Assembly (NCBI GenBank): GCA_035048495.1
Contig: CM068545.1
Location: 11,801,702 to 11,865,701 of the forward strand
From: Euptelea pleiosperma
Lineage: Eukaryota > Streptophyta > Magnoliopsida > Ranunculales > Eupteleaceae
Direction of reading: 5' to 3'
Length of the DNA: 64,000 bases
The notes under the pieces are model-generated. The model worked only from the letters and a program-made list of their open reading frames with translations. It ran no database searches and was not told where the DNA came from. Positions 43,335 through 54,424 of the stretch are shown piece after piece (position 1 is the stretch's first letter; every line of letters starts with the position of its first letter). Both the position numbers and the translations under genes were made by a program.

Positions 43335-44890
43335 TGTGATCGGCTTCGTGTTCACAGCATGGTGTGAGCAAAGGTTTGCTCCAAAAACGTGTTAGAAAAA
43401 TAGGCAATAAAGTAGAAGTTGTAGAACCAATACCAAACCGATGACAAAATGTTGAAAATTACGGTGACAATAAAACAGTAAATCCGAATCAAGGCTTAGA
43501 GGCGGGCAAACGCTTCTTGAAGATAGTTGAAGCCTCTCAAAATGTGCAAGAGATTAATGGCAGCCCTATCTCTGGGATTCAACTAAGCCAGGACCCTTTC
43601 CAAGTCTTTTCTAGTGCTTGCACAGCATACGAAGACCTGAGAACATAATCTCTTTTACCGAATGCCCAAATAAAAATCAAAAGTCAAGAAAATAAGAACT
43701 TTGATCTCAAACCAAAAAAACAGAAAAGCTTTAATCTTTGAAAGAACTACTTAAACTCTTCAAATGCTAATCTCCAAATGCATTTTCGTTTTAGCACTTT
43801 AGTGGCTTTATATAGACCTCTAAAGTTAGCAGTTACCAAATATCCTTAATTAGGCCTTAAGTGAATCTATAACTTTTAGGTAACTGAAAAGACTTTCAAA
43901 ACTCTCTAATAAGCTTTAAAATGATATTAAAGCTAATTTATTTATACAAGAGTAAATCACACGCTAAAAACTCAAAATTCATTTGAAATACATGAACTCA
44001 ATTAATTTAAAGATAAATTCAATCTCAAAGTGCATGTACTTTAAAGGTGCATGCATATAAATCAAATGCAACAAATTTGTTTTAAAAGTACATGTACGTT
44101 AAACAATGAATACCAAAATATTTACAAAAGAAATTAAAGTATTTAAAATTATTTTATTAAATATTTATTTTCAATAAAACATTCCAACATAACGTCTACC
44201 ATTATTTTTTGTATCGACGTCTACCAAGGGGGCTAAACATCCACACGATCAGTATGTCTCATATGGCAGTGGGGAGTAACAAAAATGGAGCTAGGGGGCT
44301 AGAATCCCCAAACAGCTGAAACGAACATAAAAATTGCACTAACACCTCAAAGAAGTAGTTAAAAGAACAGAAAAGAAACATAAAAAGAAGAAGAAGAAGA
44401 AGAGGCAGTGATGACGGTGATCGTATTTGACGGTGCAAGTTGAGGACGGACCTTTGGCAAGGGAAAATGGGACATTTGTGAAAGAAAAGACAGACTGAAA
44501 ATAGAAGAGAAGGAAAGGAATGAGAGAAGACGCGCTGGTGGAGCTACAAGACACTTGTCTCTTCGTTTAATGCCAATTACTTTTTTTCTTTCAAACGTGG
44601 TTAGGGCTTGGCTTGTAATGGTTCGTTAATTGAAAAAGTAACCTGTCAGAAGCTTTATCCATCAGCCGTCCGATCTTGTTTAAACCAAGGGCTGCTGCAT
44701 CAGGGTAAAAGTAAAAGTCGAGTGAAACTTTCCGTCTCCTGATCCCGACCTATTAATTGCATCAATAAAGTAAGGGGGACAGGCCAAAAATCCAAAAATA
44801 AAGACTTGGATACACGGCCTGTGGATGTAATTATTGGGGAGGACAAGTGCACTTAACTATAACTATAGGTTGCAGGATCACTGGATAAAA
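43335..44890. other. AT-rich intergenic DNA, no gene recognised
   Basis: No domain-bearing frame found. A detached piece of a MITE arm (GGGGCTAAACATCC, ATGGCAGTGGGGAGTAAC) lies at about 44205-44285. A minus-strand frame near 44339-44554 is Phe/Ser-rich low complexity (AAGAAG repeats) and is not called a gene. Confidence 0.35.
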
Positions 44891-44894
44891 AGTT

Positions 44895-45046
44895 TTGAGT
44901 GGTGATTAGATGGTCCGGGTTCCATGTGGAGTCCAACTTGCTGACATATTTTCATTGGTGCTGCACTAATATTTGAATCCGAGGTGTACAACACCAATCA
45001 AAATATGCCAGCACTTGGGCATACCCGGACCGTATGATCACCACTC
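44895..45046. mobile_element. Short MITE with GAGTGGTGAT ends and 9-bp TSD
   Basis: 152 bases flanked by the perfect duplication TAAAAAGTT (44886-44894 and 45047-45055). Ends are TTGAGTGGTGAT and ATCACCACTC. The arms include GGTCCGGG and CCCGGACC, plus TTTTCATTGGTG and the inverse CACCAATCAAAA. Confidence 0.78.
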
Positions 45047-45126
45047 TAAAAAGTTGTAGGATCAAATTTTTTCTCCAGATGTAATTAATGTGCACGAAAA
45101 GTGGCACTTAACTATAGGTTACAGGA

Positions 45127-45262
45127 CACCTAACATGGTAGCTCATATGGTTGGTATGTATCCTCCTCTTTCGAGAGGTCGTGGGGTCAAACCCACACAG
45201 GTAGATTTCCTCCTTTATTGGATTAACTGTTGTTACCCTTTATAACTGTTGAGAAAAAAAAT
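45127..45262 (+). mobile_element. tRNA-derived SINE
   Basis: Carries an A-box-like GGTAGCTCATATGG (45137-45150) and a B-box-like GGTCAAACCC (45184-45193) at tRNA-like spacing. An unrelated body follows, then an A run at about 45253-45260. This is the pattern of a plant SINE. Target-site duplications were not clear. Confidence 0.6.
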
Positions 45263-45359
45263 AACTACAAGATAAAAGTGGCACTTAACTTGCAGGATCA
45301 TGGATCAAAAAAGTTGCAGGATAAAAATTCTCTCTCCTGGCCTGGGTAGCGCCCAGCTA

Positions 45360-45990
45360 GCCACCCCTCATTGGATATACATACAAACAATCATCCTGAT
45401 TGATTATCTTTGCCATTGTGTATTAGCACGTCTTTATGATTGATTCTAGCCGTTGGATTCAAGCTTGTTAGGTACTAAAAGTTGTTTTTTATTGTATGTA
45501 TCCCCTAGTAAGTTTTTTTTTTTTTAAATTAACAGACCGTATACATTAAATTGTACCGTACCGGATTATTCTCTGTTTTTTTCTCTAAGACTGATTAAAA
45601 TATTTTTAATTTTTTAAATGAAACTTTCCAATAATACTTCAAATTCGGCATGTGTGGGAAAAAGTCCATTGACACGTTCTAAGAGATCAATGATCACCTG
45701 ATTCTGTTTTTTGTTTTTTTTTTTTTTATCTGGACGATCTCTAATCTCGACTGAAAATCAGTTTGATTGATGATTTTTAGCCATTGGATCTTTGTACCCG
45801 CCCCAAAATAATGACCCAAACCCATGGTTGAAAATCATCCCATGGAAAAGACTAAAATGTCGTGGCTATAGCATTAATCATGCTAATGTTTGGTCTCTAT
45901 GTCCAATTAGGGATGAGCCTAACATCCATACTATCAATGGTTTCTAAGAGTGTTCCGTGGGAAGATTTTTTTGATCTAGGCGATTTTTTA
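45360..45990. other. BAHD upstream region with MITE fragments
   Basis: Contains partial cores: one at about 45365-45500 (TGGATATACATACAAACAATC, TTCTAGCCGTTGG) and one at about 45750-45970 (GAAAATCAGTTTGATTGATG, CCTAACATCCATAC). Poly-T runs lie near 45515 and 45717. No gene. Confidence 0.45.
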
Positions 45991-46280
45991 TCCAGCGTCT
46001 GGGCCCCACCTATATATATACACACAGTGCTGGATCGGGATCCTTTATACTAAATCGTGTTATACACAAATTATTCTCTACCTGATTTTTTTTTTTTTTT
46101 TTTTCATTTATTTGACCTGTTTATAACGTATTTCAAAAATTCGTACTATTCCCGTCCCGAATTTTGTCCATAAGCCGAAGTGCTAACTAGGGAATATTCA
46201 CCAATGGGTGGGCGTCAGCTGGCCCAAAAAATGAGCTGTAAGTAAGACCCTCTGCATCTAAAATTTTCCCCATCTCTGAT

Positions 46281-46288
46281 TATATAAG
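46281..46288 (+). promoter_or_regulatory. TATA box of the BAHD gene
   Basis: TATATAAG lies 56 bases before the ATG at 46337, which puts the expected transcription start near 46312 and leaves a leader of about 25 bases. Confidence 0.65.
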
Positions 46289-46336
46289 GAAGGGTGGAGT
46301 TGGGCTAAATTCAGACAAAAACTCTATTTTTCTCTC

Positions 46337-47737
46337 ATGGCTCGGCCTCACACGGTGGAGGTGGTAGAGCAATGTCGAATATCTCCACCACCAGGGTTAG
46401 TCCCCCATACATCTCTCCCTCTCACCTTCTTCGACATAATGTGTCTAGGCTTCACCTATCCTGTCCAACGCCTTCTCTTCTATGAATTCCACCACCCAAT
46501 GACCCACTTCATCCACCCCATCCTTCCCAACATCAAACACTCACTCTCCCTCACCCTCCAACACTTCTACCCTCTCGCCGGAAATCTCACATGGTTTCCA
46601 GAATCCATCAAGCCCGAGATCCTTTACACCGATGGCGACTCAGTCTCGCTTACCGTTGCCGTGTCCAATAACGACAATTTCAACCATCTCTTGGGAAACA
46701 ACCCACGAGACGTCAATCTGTTCTACCCTCTTCTGCCTCACTTGTCACACTTGTCTAACTCACTACTTCCTCTACTTGCCTTGCAACTAACTGTGTTTCC
46801 CAATTCCGGCACTTGCGTTGGGATCACCTTTAACCATTTGATCGCCGACGAAAATACAATTTTCCATTTTATCAAGTCCTGGGCTTCGATTTGTAGATCA
46901 GTAGGAGAGACATCTTTGGTGCCAAATTTGTCTCTCCCTTTCTACGACAGAACCGTGATCAAGGACCCAAACGGGATCGAAACCATTTACTTGAACGAGT
47001 GGAGAAAATTCAATGTCACTCAACAATGCTTCAACAATATTTGCAACACCCCTACAGTTATTCCAGTCGATAAGGTTCGAGCCACGTTCGTGATGGGTCG
47101 TTCCGACATCGAAAGACTTAAGCGATGGGTCTTGACTCATTTATCATCAGCACCTTTCCATTTATCATCATTCGTTGTAACATGCGCCTACGTCTGGGTT
47201 TGCTTAATTAAATCACGAGGTGGCAGTGAAGATATGAGTAAGGAGAAAGAACGCTTGGTTTTTTCTGTGGAGTGTAGAGCTCGCCTGGACCCTCCGATAC
47301 CCGTTACATATTTTGGTAATTGCGTCTTGTCTTATTTTGCTGTGGCAAAGAGGAATGATTTAATTGGAGAAGATGGGATAGTAGTTGCAGCAGAGGTAAT
47401 TGGAAAGGAGATTCGAAAGATGGACGACGGTGTCTTGAGTGACGCCAAGAATCAGTTTGCCCATTTTTTTTCTTTGGTGGACGAGTTATTTCTGAGTGTT
47501 GCTGGGTCAACCAAGTTGGCGATTTATGAGACAGATTTTGGGTGGGGAATGCCGAAGAAAACCGAGATGATTTCGATTGACAACAATGGAGCTATATCTC
47601 TTAGTGAGTGCAGAGATGGAGAAGGAGGCCTTGAGGTTGGCTTGGCTCTCTCCAAGCTCGAAATGGATGCTTTTGCTTCTTTCTTTGAAGAAGGTCTCAA
47701 CTCTCAAGGTTCTTCCGTGGTGAACTTCAAGCATTAA
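46337..47737 (+). CDS. BAHD acyltransferase, anthocyanin/phenolic glucoside malonyltransferase type
   Basis: Encodes 466 aa in one exon, the usual length for the family. BAHD enzymes move an acyl group from acyl-CoA to an alcohol or sugar hydroxyl, normally in the cytosol. The N terminus (VEVVEQCRISPPPGLVPHTS, then LPLTFFDIM) is that of the malonyltransferase/anthocyanin-acyltransferase clade. The catalytic HxxxD is H167-L-I-A-D171; Glu follows the Asp instead of the usual Gly. YFGNC (Y325-C329), a clade signature, is present. The structural DFGWG is intact at D400-G404, followed by MPKK. These features predict malonyl-CoA or an aromatic acyl-CoA as donor and a flavonoid or phenolic glucoside as acceptor; the exact substrate cannot be read from sequence. 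Confidence 0.95.
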   Translation: MARPHTVEVVEQCRISPPPGLVPHTSLPLTFFDIMCLGFTYPVQRLLFYEFHHPMTHFIHPILPNIKHSLSLTLQHFYPLAGNLTWFPESIKPEILYTDGDSVSLTVAVSNNDNFNHLLGNNPRDVNLFYPLLPHLSHLSNSLLPLLALQLTVFPNSGTCVGITFNHLIADENTIFHFIKSWASICRSVGETSLVPNLSLPFYDRTVIKDPNGIETIYLNEWRKFNVTQQCFNNICNTPTVIPVDKVRATFVMGRSDIERLKRWVLTHLSSAPFHLSSFVVTCAYVWVCLIKSRGGSEDMSKEKERLVFSVECRARLDPPIPVTYFGNCVLSYFAVAKRNDLIGEDGIVVAAEVIGKEIRKMDDGVLSDAKNQFAHFFSLVDELFLSVAGSTKLAIYETDFGWGMPKKTEMISIDNNGAISLSECRDGEGGLEVGLALSKLEMDAFASFFEEGLNSQGSSVVNFKH

Positions 47738-48062
47738 TTAATGCATGCTTACTCATGTATTTGTGTTGTCACTGATCCAAATTGTTTTTCCAATCTTTAA
47801 TTTTTCTTTCATGTATTTGTGTTGTTACTTGTAACAACGCGTTGCTCACGTCTTTTACCATAAATAAGGAGTTTAATTATCTCATCAAATCGGGTGGAAG
47901 TTGAAGTAGCCATGGAAAGTTCAGCACAAAGGAGGATCATAGTTAGCAAATGGTGAAGTGCCAAAATTTCACCCATTGAAAAATGCACGATTTTCGTAAA
48001 AATAAAAAAGACGAGACCGTCAAAAGATTGATAAATGAGGACTTTAGGTTAATACTACATAT

Positions 48063-48410
48063 CTATGTTTTAAAACTCGCCGAGTCGACTCAACTCAATT
48101 GTATTTCGAGTCGACTCGGCATACAAACTCGGGTTTGCATGCCTCGCCGAGTTGACTAGGAAACGCAGCCGAGTCTTTACCGAGTCAACCATTTAAAAGT
48201 CGAGTCAACTCAAACTTAAATGTTTTTTTTTTGAATTTCTAAATTTTTTTACTATATTTTGTAAATTTTCAAAGTTTTTTTTAATAAATATTAATTTTTA
48301 TATATTTAATAATTAATTTAATGACTCGCCGAGTCGACCCCCGAGTCTTTGAGGTAACTCTGCCCAAAGGACTTCCGAGTCGAGTCTGAGTTCCGAGTTT
48401 TAAAACATAG
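48063..48410. mobile_element. MITE CTATGTTTTAAAACTCG, perfect TIR and 8-bp TSD
   Basis: 348 bases. The left end CTATGTTTTAAAACTCG is the perfect inverse of the right end CGAGTTTTAAAACATAG, flanked by CTACATAT (48055-48062 and 48411-48418). The arms are rich in CGAGTCGACTC and the centre is very AT-rich. The 8-bp duplication suggests a hAT relative. Related to 4711-5081. Confidence 0.88.
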
Positions 48411-48470
48411 CTACATATACATATATGTGCATATGCTCACAACGTATATAGATTGAGTGGTAATCTATAT

Positions 48471-51400
48471 ATCTATACTATAGCAGAGAAGTGGGTAGCG
48501 TCTCTCTCTCTCTTTCACATCAAGTTGACGTGGCACTCTCCTCATGCAGAGTGCCATGTCATCAACAGCGAATTTTCTATCATCTATTATTCCTTCATGC
48601 ATTAATACAATTAATGACTATATCAAAATTGAATTGGTTACATTAAATGTATATTATTCCAAAACTGTTACGTATTATCCAAAACGATTATTTGGTTTCT
48701 TAAAATATTTTTTATTCTTAAAATGTCTCTTTATTTTCTTAAAACTTCATAAAACTCTCCTTAAAACGTCTATACGCTTTCCTAAAACGTCGATCTATGT
48801 TTTTTTTACCTAAAACTTTTTAAAATATCTCTGCTTTCCTTATAAAATTTCTCCCTCCATTATCCCATAGCTGAAACGTCTCCTAGCAAAAGACGCAGGA
48901 GCAAAAAATTTCTCTACATTGATGCGGGCTAATCAACTTATTGATCATGTATTTTTTTTGCCTCATTGTATATTTTTTCTTTTTTAGATTATTTTTTTTT
49001 CTTTTTCTATTTAATTAGACAAAAATTGTACATGGACGGAGAAAACATCAGTGATCTTTATACAACTCTTCACAAAATTACAGGCATGTCTCCTCCACTT
49101 CTCCTTTGAATTTCTATTTTCTTTTTATTTTTTTTTCTATATTTTTTTCAGATTAATCGGAGCCTATTTAGATCAATTTTTTTCATCCACCTAAAATAAA
49201 TAAATATCTAATTCTATATGTATATAACAGATTGAAAATAGCCTGATGAATCGACGCAAATCTGTTATTTTTAACAGCAATTGCCGAGTTCTTTAGCACC
49301 CACTTAGACTGATAGAGCTTGGTAGGTAACAAATGAAGACAGAATAATGTGATCGACTGATCTTTTGTAGCATGATCACTTATCAGAATTTCAGAAGTAC
49401 GGGTGAATATATTTTTTGAAGACCCGAAGCTTTGAGAAGTCGCGCATCAAGCCAAAGAAAAAGAAATTGAGATAATTTTTGCTCTCGGCTAAGAGAAACA
49501 ATCTTAAGAACTAACGGACGTATGAATGTGGATAAAAAAATATTATTATTTTTTTTTTAAAATCAATTTGATGTATATGGCCGTATTAGTTAAGAATTAT
49601 AATGTAAAATTGTAAACTAATAAGGATGTCTTGCTTATTGTATATTATTGTAGTTTTTTTTTGAAAATTTTTGACATACCCCCCATGTTATCTTTAAAAT
49701 TTGACATACCCCCCCCCCCCCCCCCACAATTTGAAAAAGCTGACATACCCCCCTATGACTCGGTCCACTATCATTTGACCAGTGTTGACCCGAGTTGACT
49801 ACCTAATTTTATATTAAAGGACAAAAGTGCCCTTGTCTTCAACATTAGATCAAGGGTTTGGGTTTAGGGTTTAGGCCAAAACCCATACCCCAAATCAAGC
49901 ATGAAAAGAGGAGATTAAAAATAAAAATTAAAACCCATGTTGGTAAACTTGAGATTTTTTTTTTTGGTTTTTTGATGAATTAAACAAATATTGAGAAGAA
50001 AAAATCCCAAAAAATAAACAAAACTCATGAATGAATGGGATTTTTTTATGGATTTTATTGTAGAATAAAATTTTAAAATTGGGAGAACCCATCTTTCCAA
50101 AATCCACATCTCAAAATATAAATTGCTTCGTCTTATTTTTCAATTTTGTTAATGAAAATTTAAAACTAAAATTGTATGCTTTGTGCTTTTTTTATTTTTT
50201 ATTTTTTTAACCTTGGGTTTTAAATTATTGCCAAAGTGATGGCCAATCGGCCATGGGCGGCCAACCCATTGGAATCTCTTGGCCGGCCGTCCACCACGGC
50301 CATTTGATTTGGGGTTTGGATTTTGGCCCAAACCCTTGTTCTAAGGTTGAAGACAAGGGCATTTTTGACATTTAATACAAAATTAGGTAGTCAACTCGGG
50401 TCAACACTAGTCAAATGACAGTGGACCGAGTCATAGGGGGTATGTCAGCTTTTTCAAATGGGGGGGGGGGGGTATATCAAAATTCCCCTCTTTTTTTTAA
50501 TCTTAAAGATCTTATTTATGAAGTCGCCAATAACACATTTTAGTCTTACGTAATCTATTATCTATACTAAAGCTCGACCCTGTTGAGGTGGCGCTTTCTC
50601 CAGCTTTTTAGTTTATCCCAAAAGCACCCCTGCACAAAACATTTCTCTTTCCAATCCCGTCACTCTCCCTTTCTTTAATTTCTTCATTAATTCTCTCCCA
50701 TCTCCAATTAATTTCGAAACATCTTCTCTCTTTCCAATCTTACAACTCTCCATCTCTTTATTTCATTCATTAATTCATAAATTTCAACCGATGCATTAAA
50801 AAATCTATTTTGGTTTGTTTCCAAAATCAATGCATTAATTATGACCGTTCTCTCTTCCTAAACGATGCACATTAAGAAAACTAATGTGGTTTGTTTCCAT
50901 AACCGATGCATTAAGAAATATATTTTTGTTCGTTTTCAAAACCAATGCATTAATTACGACCGTTCTATCTTCGTAACCGATGCATTAAGAAAATCAATGT
51001 GGTTTGTTTTCATAACCGATGCATTACAAAATCTAAAGGTTTCCATACGCAAATGTATTCTGATGTTTAGAATTCTATTTTGGTTGCTTTCCATAACTGC
51101 ATCATTAAGAAATATAATTAAGATTTTCATATGGAAAGGTAACCTGCATATGAAAATCCTCGTGCCTTTCTCTCTTTCTCTATCTTAAAATATTTAAATC
51201 TCTCCCTCTTTCTTTCCGTTGATGAGTTCCATTTTTTAGGCAACTCAAATGGTTTCCCGTCCATCTTTTCTTTCTCTCTTTCATTAAAAAACATATAGAT
51301 TTTTTTTTTCAATTGAATATATTGATTATATATAACATTTTAGGAAAAAAATATATTCTGATATGGCTATATTTTTTCAGGTTTATTCAAGCTCTTGAGA

Positions 51401-52748
51401 CTTAAACATTTGATTTATTGAAACCATAAATAACCAATCTCTGCAATGATCCCCTATCAGCGGTTTAGCGCGACTGCAAAAAGGCAAATATTATGGTAGC
51501 CATTCAAAATCCTGACGAAAAAATGTGTGAGAGATCTCCCACTATAAGAAGCAGCTAGCAGCAGGTATGCATACTTTTCTTCTTCTTTTTCCTCTTCTTT
51601 ATTCCTATTTTTTCCCAATGAGAAGTGAGGTCAGACCAAAGGCATGAAAATGGTGCTTGAGGCATGCCCGTCACGTGTTTACGTATTTTTTTTAATTTAT
51701 TTTGAAATGCTTCTAGACATTTTTTTCAACACTTCGCTCGCACACATCTCAGTTCTGACCCATTTGGAAACAGTGTTTGTAAGAATATGGGATGTGATGA
51801 TGCAAAGCTTTGGCTACATGCATACACAGTATTCTAGATCTATTTTAGAATAGGGGAGCGTACTATAGTTATTCGGAGGAACGAAGATCACCCCCATCTT
51901 CAAATGAAAATGAAGAGGATGATCGAAGTCATTGATTCAGTCGAAGGACGATGTTTGCATGGAGTTGCTTGATTTATTCAGATAGCGAGTAATCGTTAAA
52001 TGAGGAAGCCGTCGATGCATGCTTGGTAAAAGAAATGATTTAAACGCTAAATGTTGATTTTGGTTTAACTAGCCAGTACAAATGGGGTTAATGATTGAAA
52101 GTGATTAATATTTTAATAAAATTCTGGGTTAATGTTCACTCATATCAATTGAATTGGCCAGTCCGATATGGTTCTCAAACATTGGTTAATTTCTATTATC
52201 GCCAACATAGACCTCTACTCAGCAAATGCACTTCATACATCACAAATAATTCTACTGCAAATCCTAAAATAACTCACAGAGGGGATTGATTAACAAAAGA
52301 GTCTTAAGTGATTTCACATTAGGAATAAAACAGGATTCACTCTAGATGCCAACATCACAAAAAGTTAACGAATATAACTAATCTCACAAGAATTTCTTAT
52401 ATTGATTTAATTTATATTATTTTTTTATTTTTGTATTTCCCTACTGAACAAAATAAGGCATTGTTATTTGGCACGGGTGTTGATTACTAGTTATATTACC
52501 GTTTTAAAAGACGTGGTACCATAATTATTCTAGATATTTTTCGGAGATTTTTTTACTAAATATATTTAGAGCATAGTGTTAAATTTGTAAGTATTTTTTA
52601 TATGCAAGGGGCCCAATTATATTCTCCTTTTAATTTATATATAGTTATAATGAAAGTTGTTATTTTATATTTTTTTATGAATTTCTTTGTTTATAAAGAA
52701 ATTTCTTTTAATTTCTTACCCCGTGCTTTAGCACGGGCCAATAACACT
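48471..52748 (+). mobile_element. Non-autonomous Helitron(s), probably nested
   Basis: A Helitron-like 5' end, TCTATACTATAGCAGAGA, sits after an A at 48471, followed by TTGACGTGGCACTC. A second 5' end, TCTATACTAAAGC, is at about 50561, followed by GAGGTGGCGCTTTC. Candidate 3' ends are GGCACGGGTGTTGATTACTAG (to about 52493) and a clear hairpin CCCCGTGCTTTAGCACGGG followed by CACTAG (52717-52748), then T. The likely reading is an outer Helitron 48471-52748 with an inner one 50561-52493. No Rep/helicase frame was seen. Confidence 0.55.
49662..50488. mobile_element. Foldback MULE-type element, copy 1
   Basis: About 827 bases. The arms of roughly 200 bases run from TTTTTGACATACCCCCC through GGTCCACTATCATTTGACC and mirror the right side. 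Long C (about 49711-49728) and G (about 50460-50472) homopolymers are at matching positions in the two arms. It sits in T-rich DNA within the Helitron region. Copy 2 is at 52807-53636. Minus-strand frames inside are not genes. Confidence 0.75.
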
Positions 52749-52800
52749 AGTATAAGTATAATAGAACCCAAATTATATGATATTTCCCTTAAATCTAAAT
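50500..52800. other. Helitron interior and flank, no gene
   Basis: Between about 50790 and 51120 there are repeated units with CCGATGCATTAAGAAA and TGGTTTGTTT at intervals of about 60-110 bases, a degenerate minisatellite. From 51120 to 52460 no coding sequence was recognised. Confidence 0.45.
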
Positions 52801-52806
52801 AATATA

Positions 52807-53636
52807 TGGGAATTTTTGACATACCCCCCCATGTTATCTTTAAAATTTGACATATCTTCCCCTACAATTTGAAAAAGCTGACATACCTCCCTATGACTTG
52901 GTCCACTGTCATTTGACTAGTGTTGACTACAAATTTTTTTTATTAAAGGACGAAAGTGCCCTTGTCTTCAACTTTAGAACAAGGGTTTGGGTTTAGGCCA
53001 AAACCCAAACCCCAAATCAAACATGAAAAGAGGAGATTGAAAATTAAAATTAAAATCCATGTTGGTAAACTTGAGATTTTTTTTATTATTTTTTGATGAA
53101 ATAAGAAAATTTTGAGAAGAAAAAATCCCAAAAAAATAGATAAAACTCGTGAAGGAATATTTTAAAATTGAGGGAACCCATCTTTCTAAAATCAACATCT
53201 CAAAAGCTTAAAATATAAATTGCTTTGTCTTGTTTTTCATATATGTTAATGAAAATTTTAAAATTAAAATTTTATGCTGTTTTTTTCTATTTTTTATATA
53301 CCTTAGGTTTTAAATTATTGCCAGAGTGGTGGCCGGCTGGCCATGAGACTCCGGTTGGTTGTTCGCCTGTGATGGGAGGCCAACCCATTGGAATCTCTTG
53401 GCTGGCCGTCCATCGCAGCCTGTTTGATATGGGGTTTGGGTTTCTGCCCAAACCCTTGTTCCAAGGTTGAAGACAAGGACATTTTTGCCATTTAATTAAA
53501 ATTTTGGTAGTCAACTCGAGTCAATACTGGTCATATGACAGTGGACCGAGTCATAGGGGGGTATGTCAGCTTTTTCAACTTGTGGGGGTATGTCAAATTT
53601 TAAAGATAACATGGGGGGGTATGTTGAAAATTCCCA
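52807..53636. mobile_element. Foldback MULE-type element, copy 2, 7-bp TSD
   Basis: 830 bases with ends TGGGAATTTTTGACATACC and the inverse type ATGTTGAAAATTCCCA, flanked by TAATATA (52800-52806 and 53637-53643). Arms and centre match 49662-50488, including the GGTCCACTGTCATTTGAC arm motif. Confidence 0.8.
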
Positions 53637-53749
53637 TAATATAAACAATAATAATTTTCAAAAATATTTCTCATTTATCATGGCCTCCCAATGCGTACGA
53701 AGTGAATCTGTAATCTTTTCTAAAAATAGTTTTTTAAACATAAAAATTT

Positions 53750-53900
53750 GAGTGAATCAAAAGGCACAAGCTAGTGCGAAGCTGGGGTGCATGGTGGGAA
53801 TCACGAGGCATAAGCTAGTGCAAAGCTGGGGTGGCGTGAATCATGAGGAACAGTTGACACAATCCAAAGCCACAAGTTGCAAGGCACGAAAGAGGAGAGT
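53750..53900 (+). repeat. Short direct repeats with GCATAAGCTAGTGCAAAGC
   Basis: Two diverged copies of AGGCA(C/T)AAGCTAGTGC(G/A)AAG, about 50 bases apart near 53762 and 53809. The frame through it is not supported as a gene. Confidence 0.45.
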
Positions 53901-53904
53901 AGTA

Positions 53905-54420
53905 CTGCTGACCGACGCCCATTTTGAGCCACATGGCACACTCGTAGAGGACGCTGACCATATGGATGTTTTACCAATCCCTAGATGGTCGGCCTACAAA
54001 CCAAAAATCAGCCTGATTAGTGATTTCAAGTCTTTGGATATTTGGATATCTGTACCCAAATAATGGTCAATAATGCTCAAATTCCACAATTAAAAATCAA
54101 CCCATGAAAACGACTCCAATGCAATGATTAGAAATCACTAATTAGACTAATTTTTGGTCTCTACGTCCATCTAGTTAGGGTTGAGCCAAACATCCATACG
54201 GCCAGAAATATCTAACAATATGCCACGTGGCTCAGATCATATTTTGATCAGTTAGAAACTTTGCTAACAAATGTTGGTCAGCAAAGTTATACTCGTCTAG
54301 AAATCACAAATCAAGCTGATTTTTGGTCAGTAGGTCCACCGAAGGATGGGTCAAACATCTATAAGCTAGGTCAGTGGTCTCCAAGAGTATATGTCACGTG
54401 GCTCCTATGTACAGGCATCG
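53905..54420. mobile_element. Dispersed core foldback MITE
   Basis: Left arm CGCCCATTTTGAGCCACATGG to AATCAGCCTGATTAG; right arm AATCACTAATTAGAC to CAATATGCCACGTGGC; a further arm copy runs at about 54285-54400. No coding content. Confidence 0.6.
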
Positions 54421-54424
54421 TTGA

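Noticed and set aside
44339..44554. Ser/Phe-rich minus-strand frame
   Set aside because: Produced by AAGAAG-type low-complexity sequence; no promoter or family feature.
45137..45193. Possible tRNA gene
   Set aside because: A/B-box-like motifs are present, but no cloverleaf acceptor stem could be drawn and an A tail follows; SINE is the better reading.
53752..54063. 103-codon plus-strand frame
   Set aside because: Its second half is the arm of a dispersed MITE and its first half contains short direct repeats.
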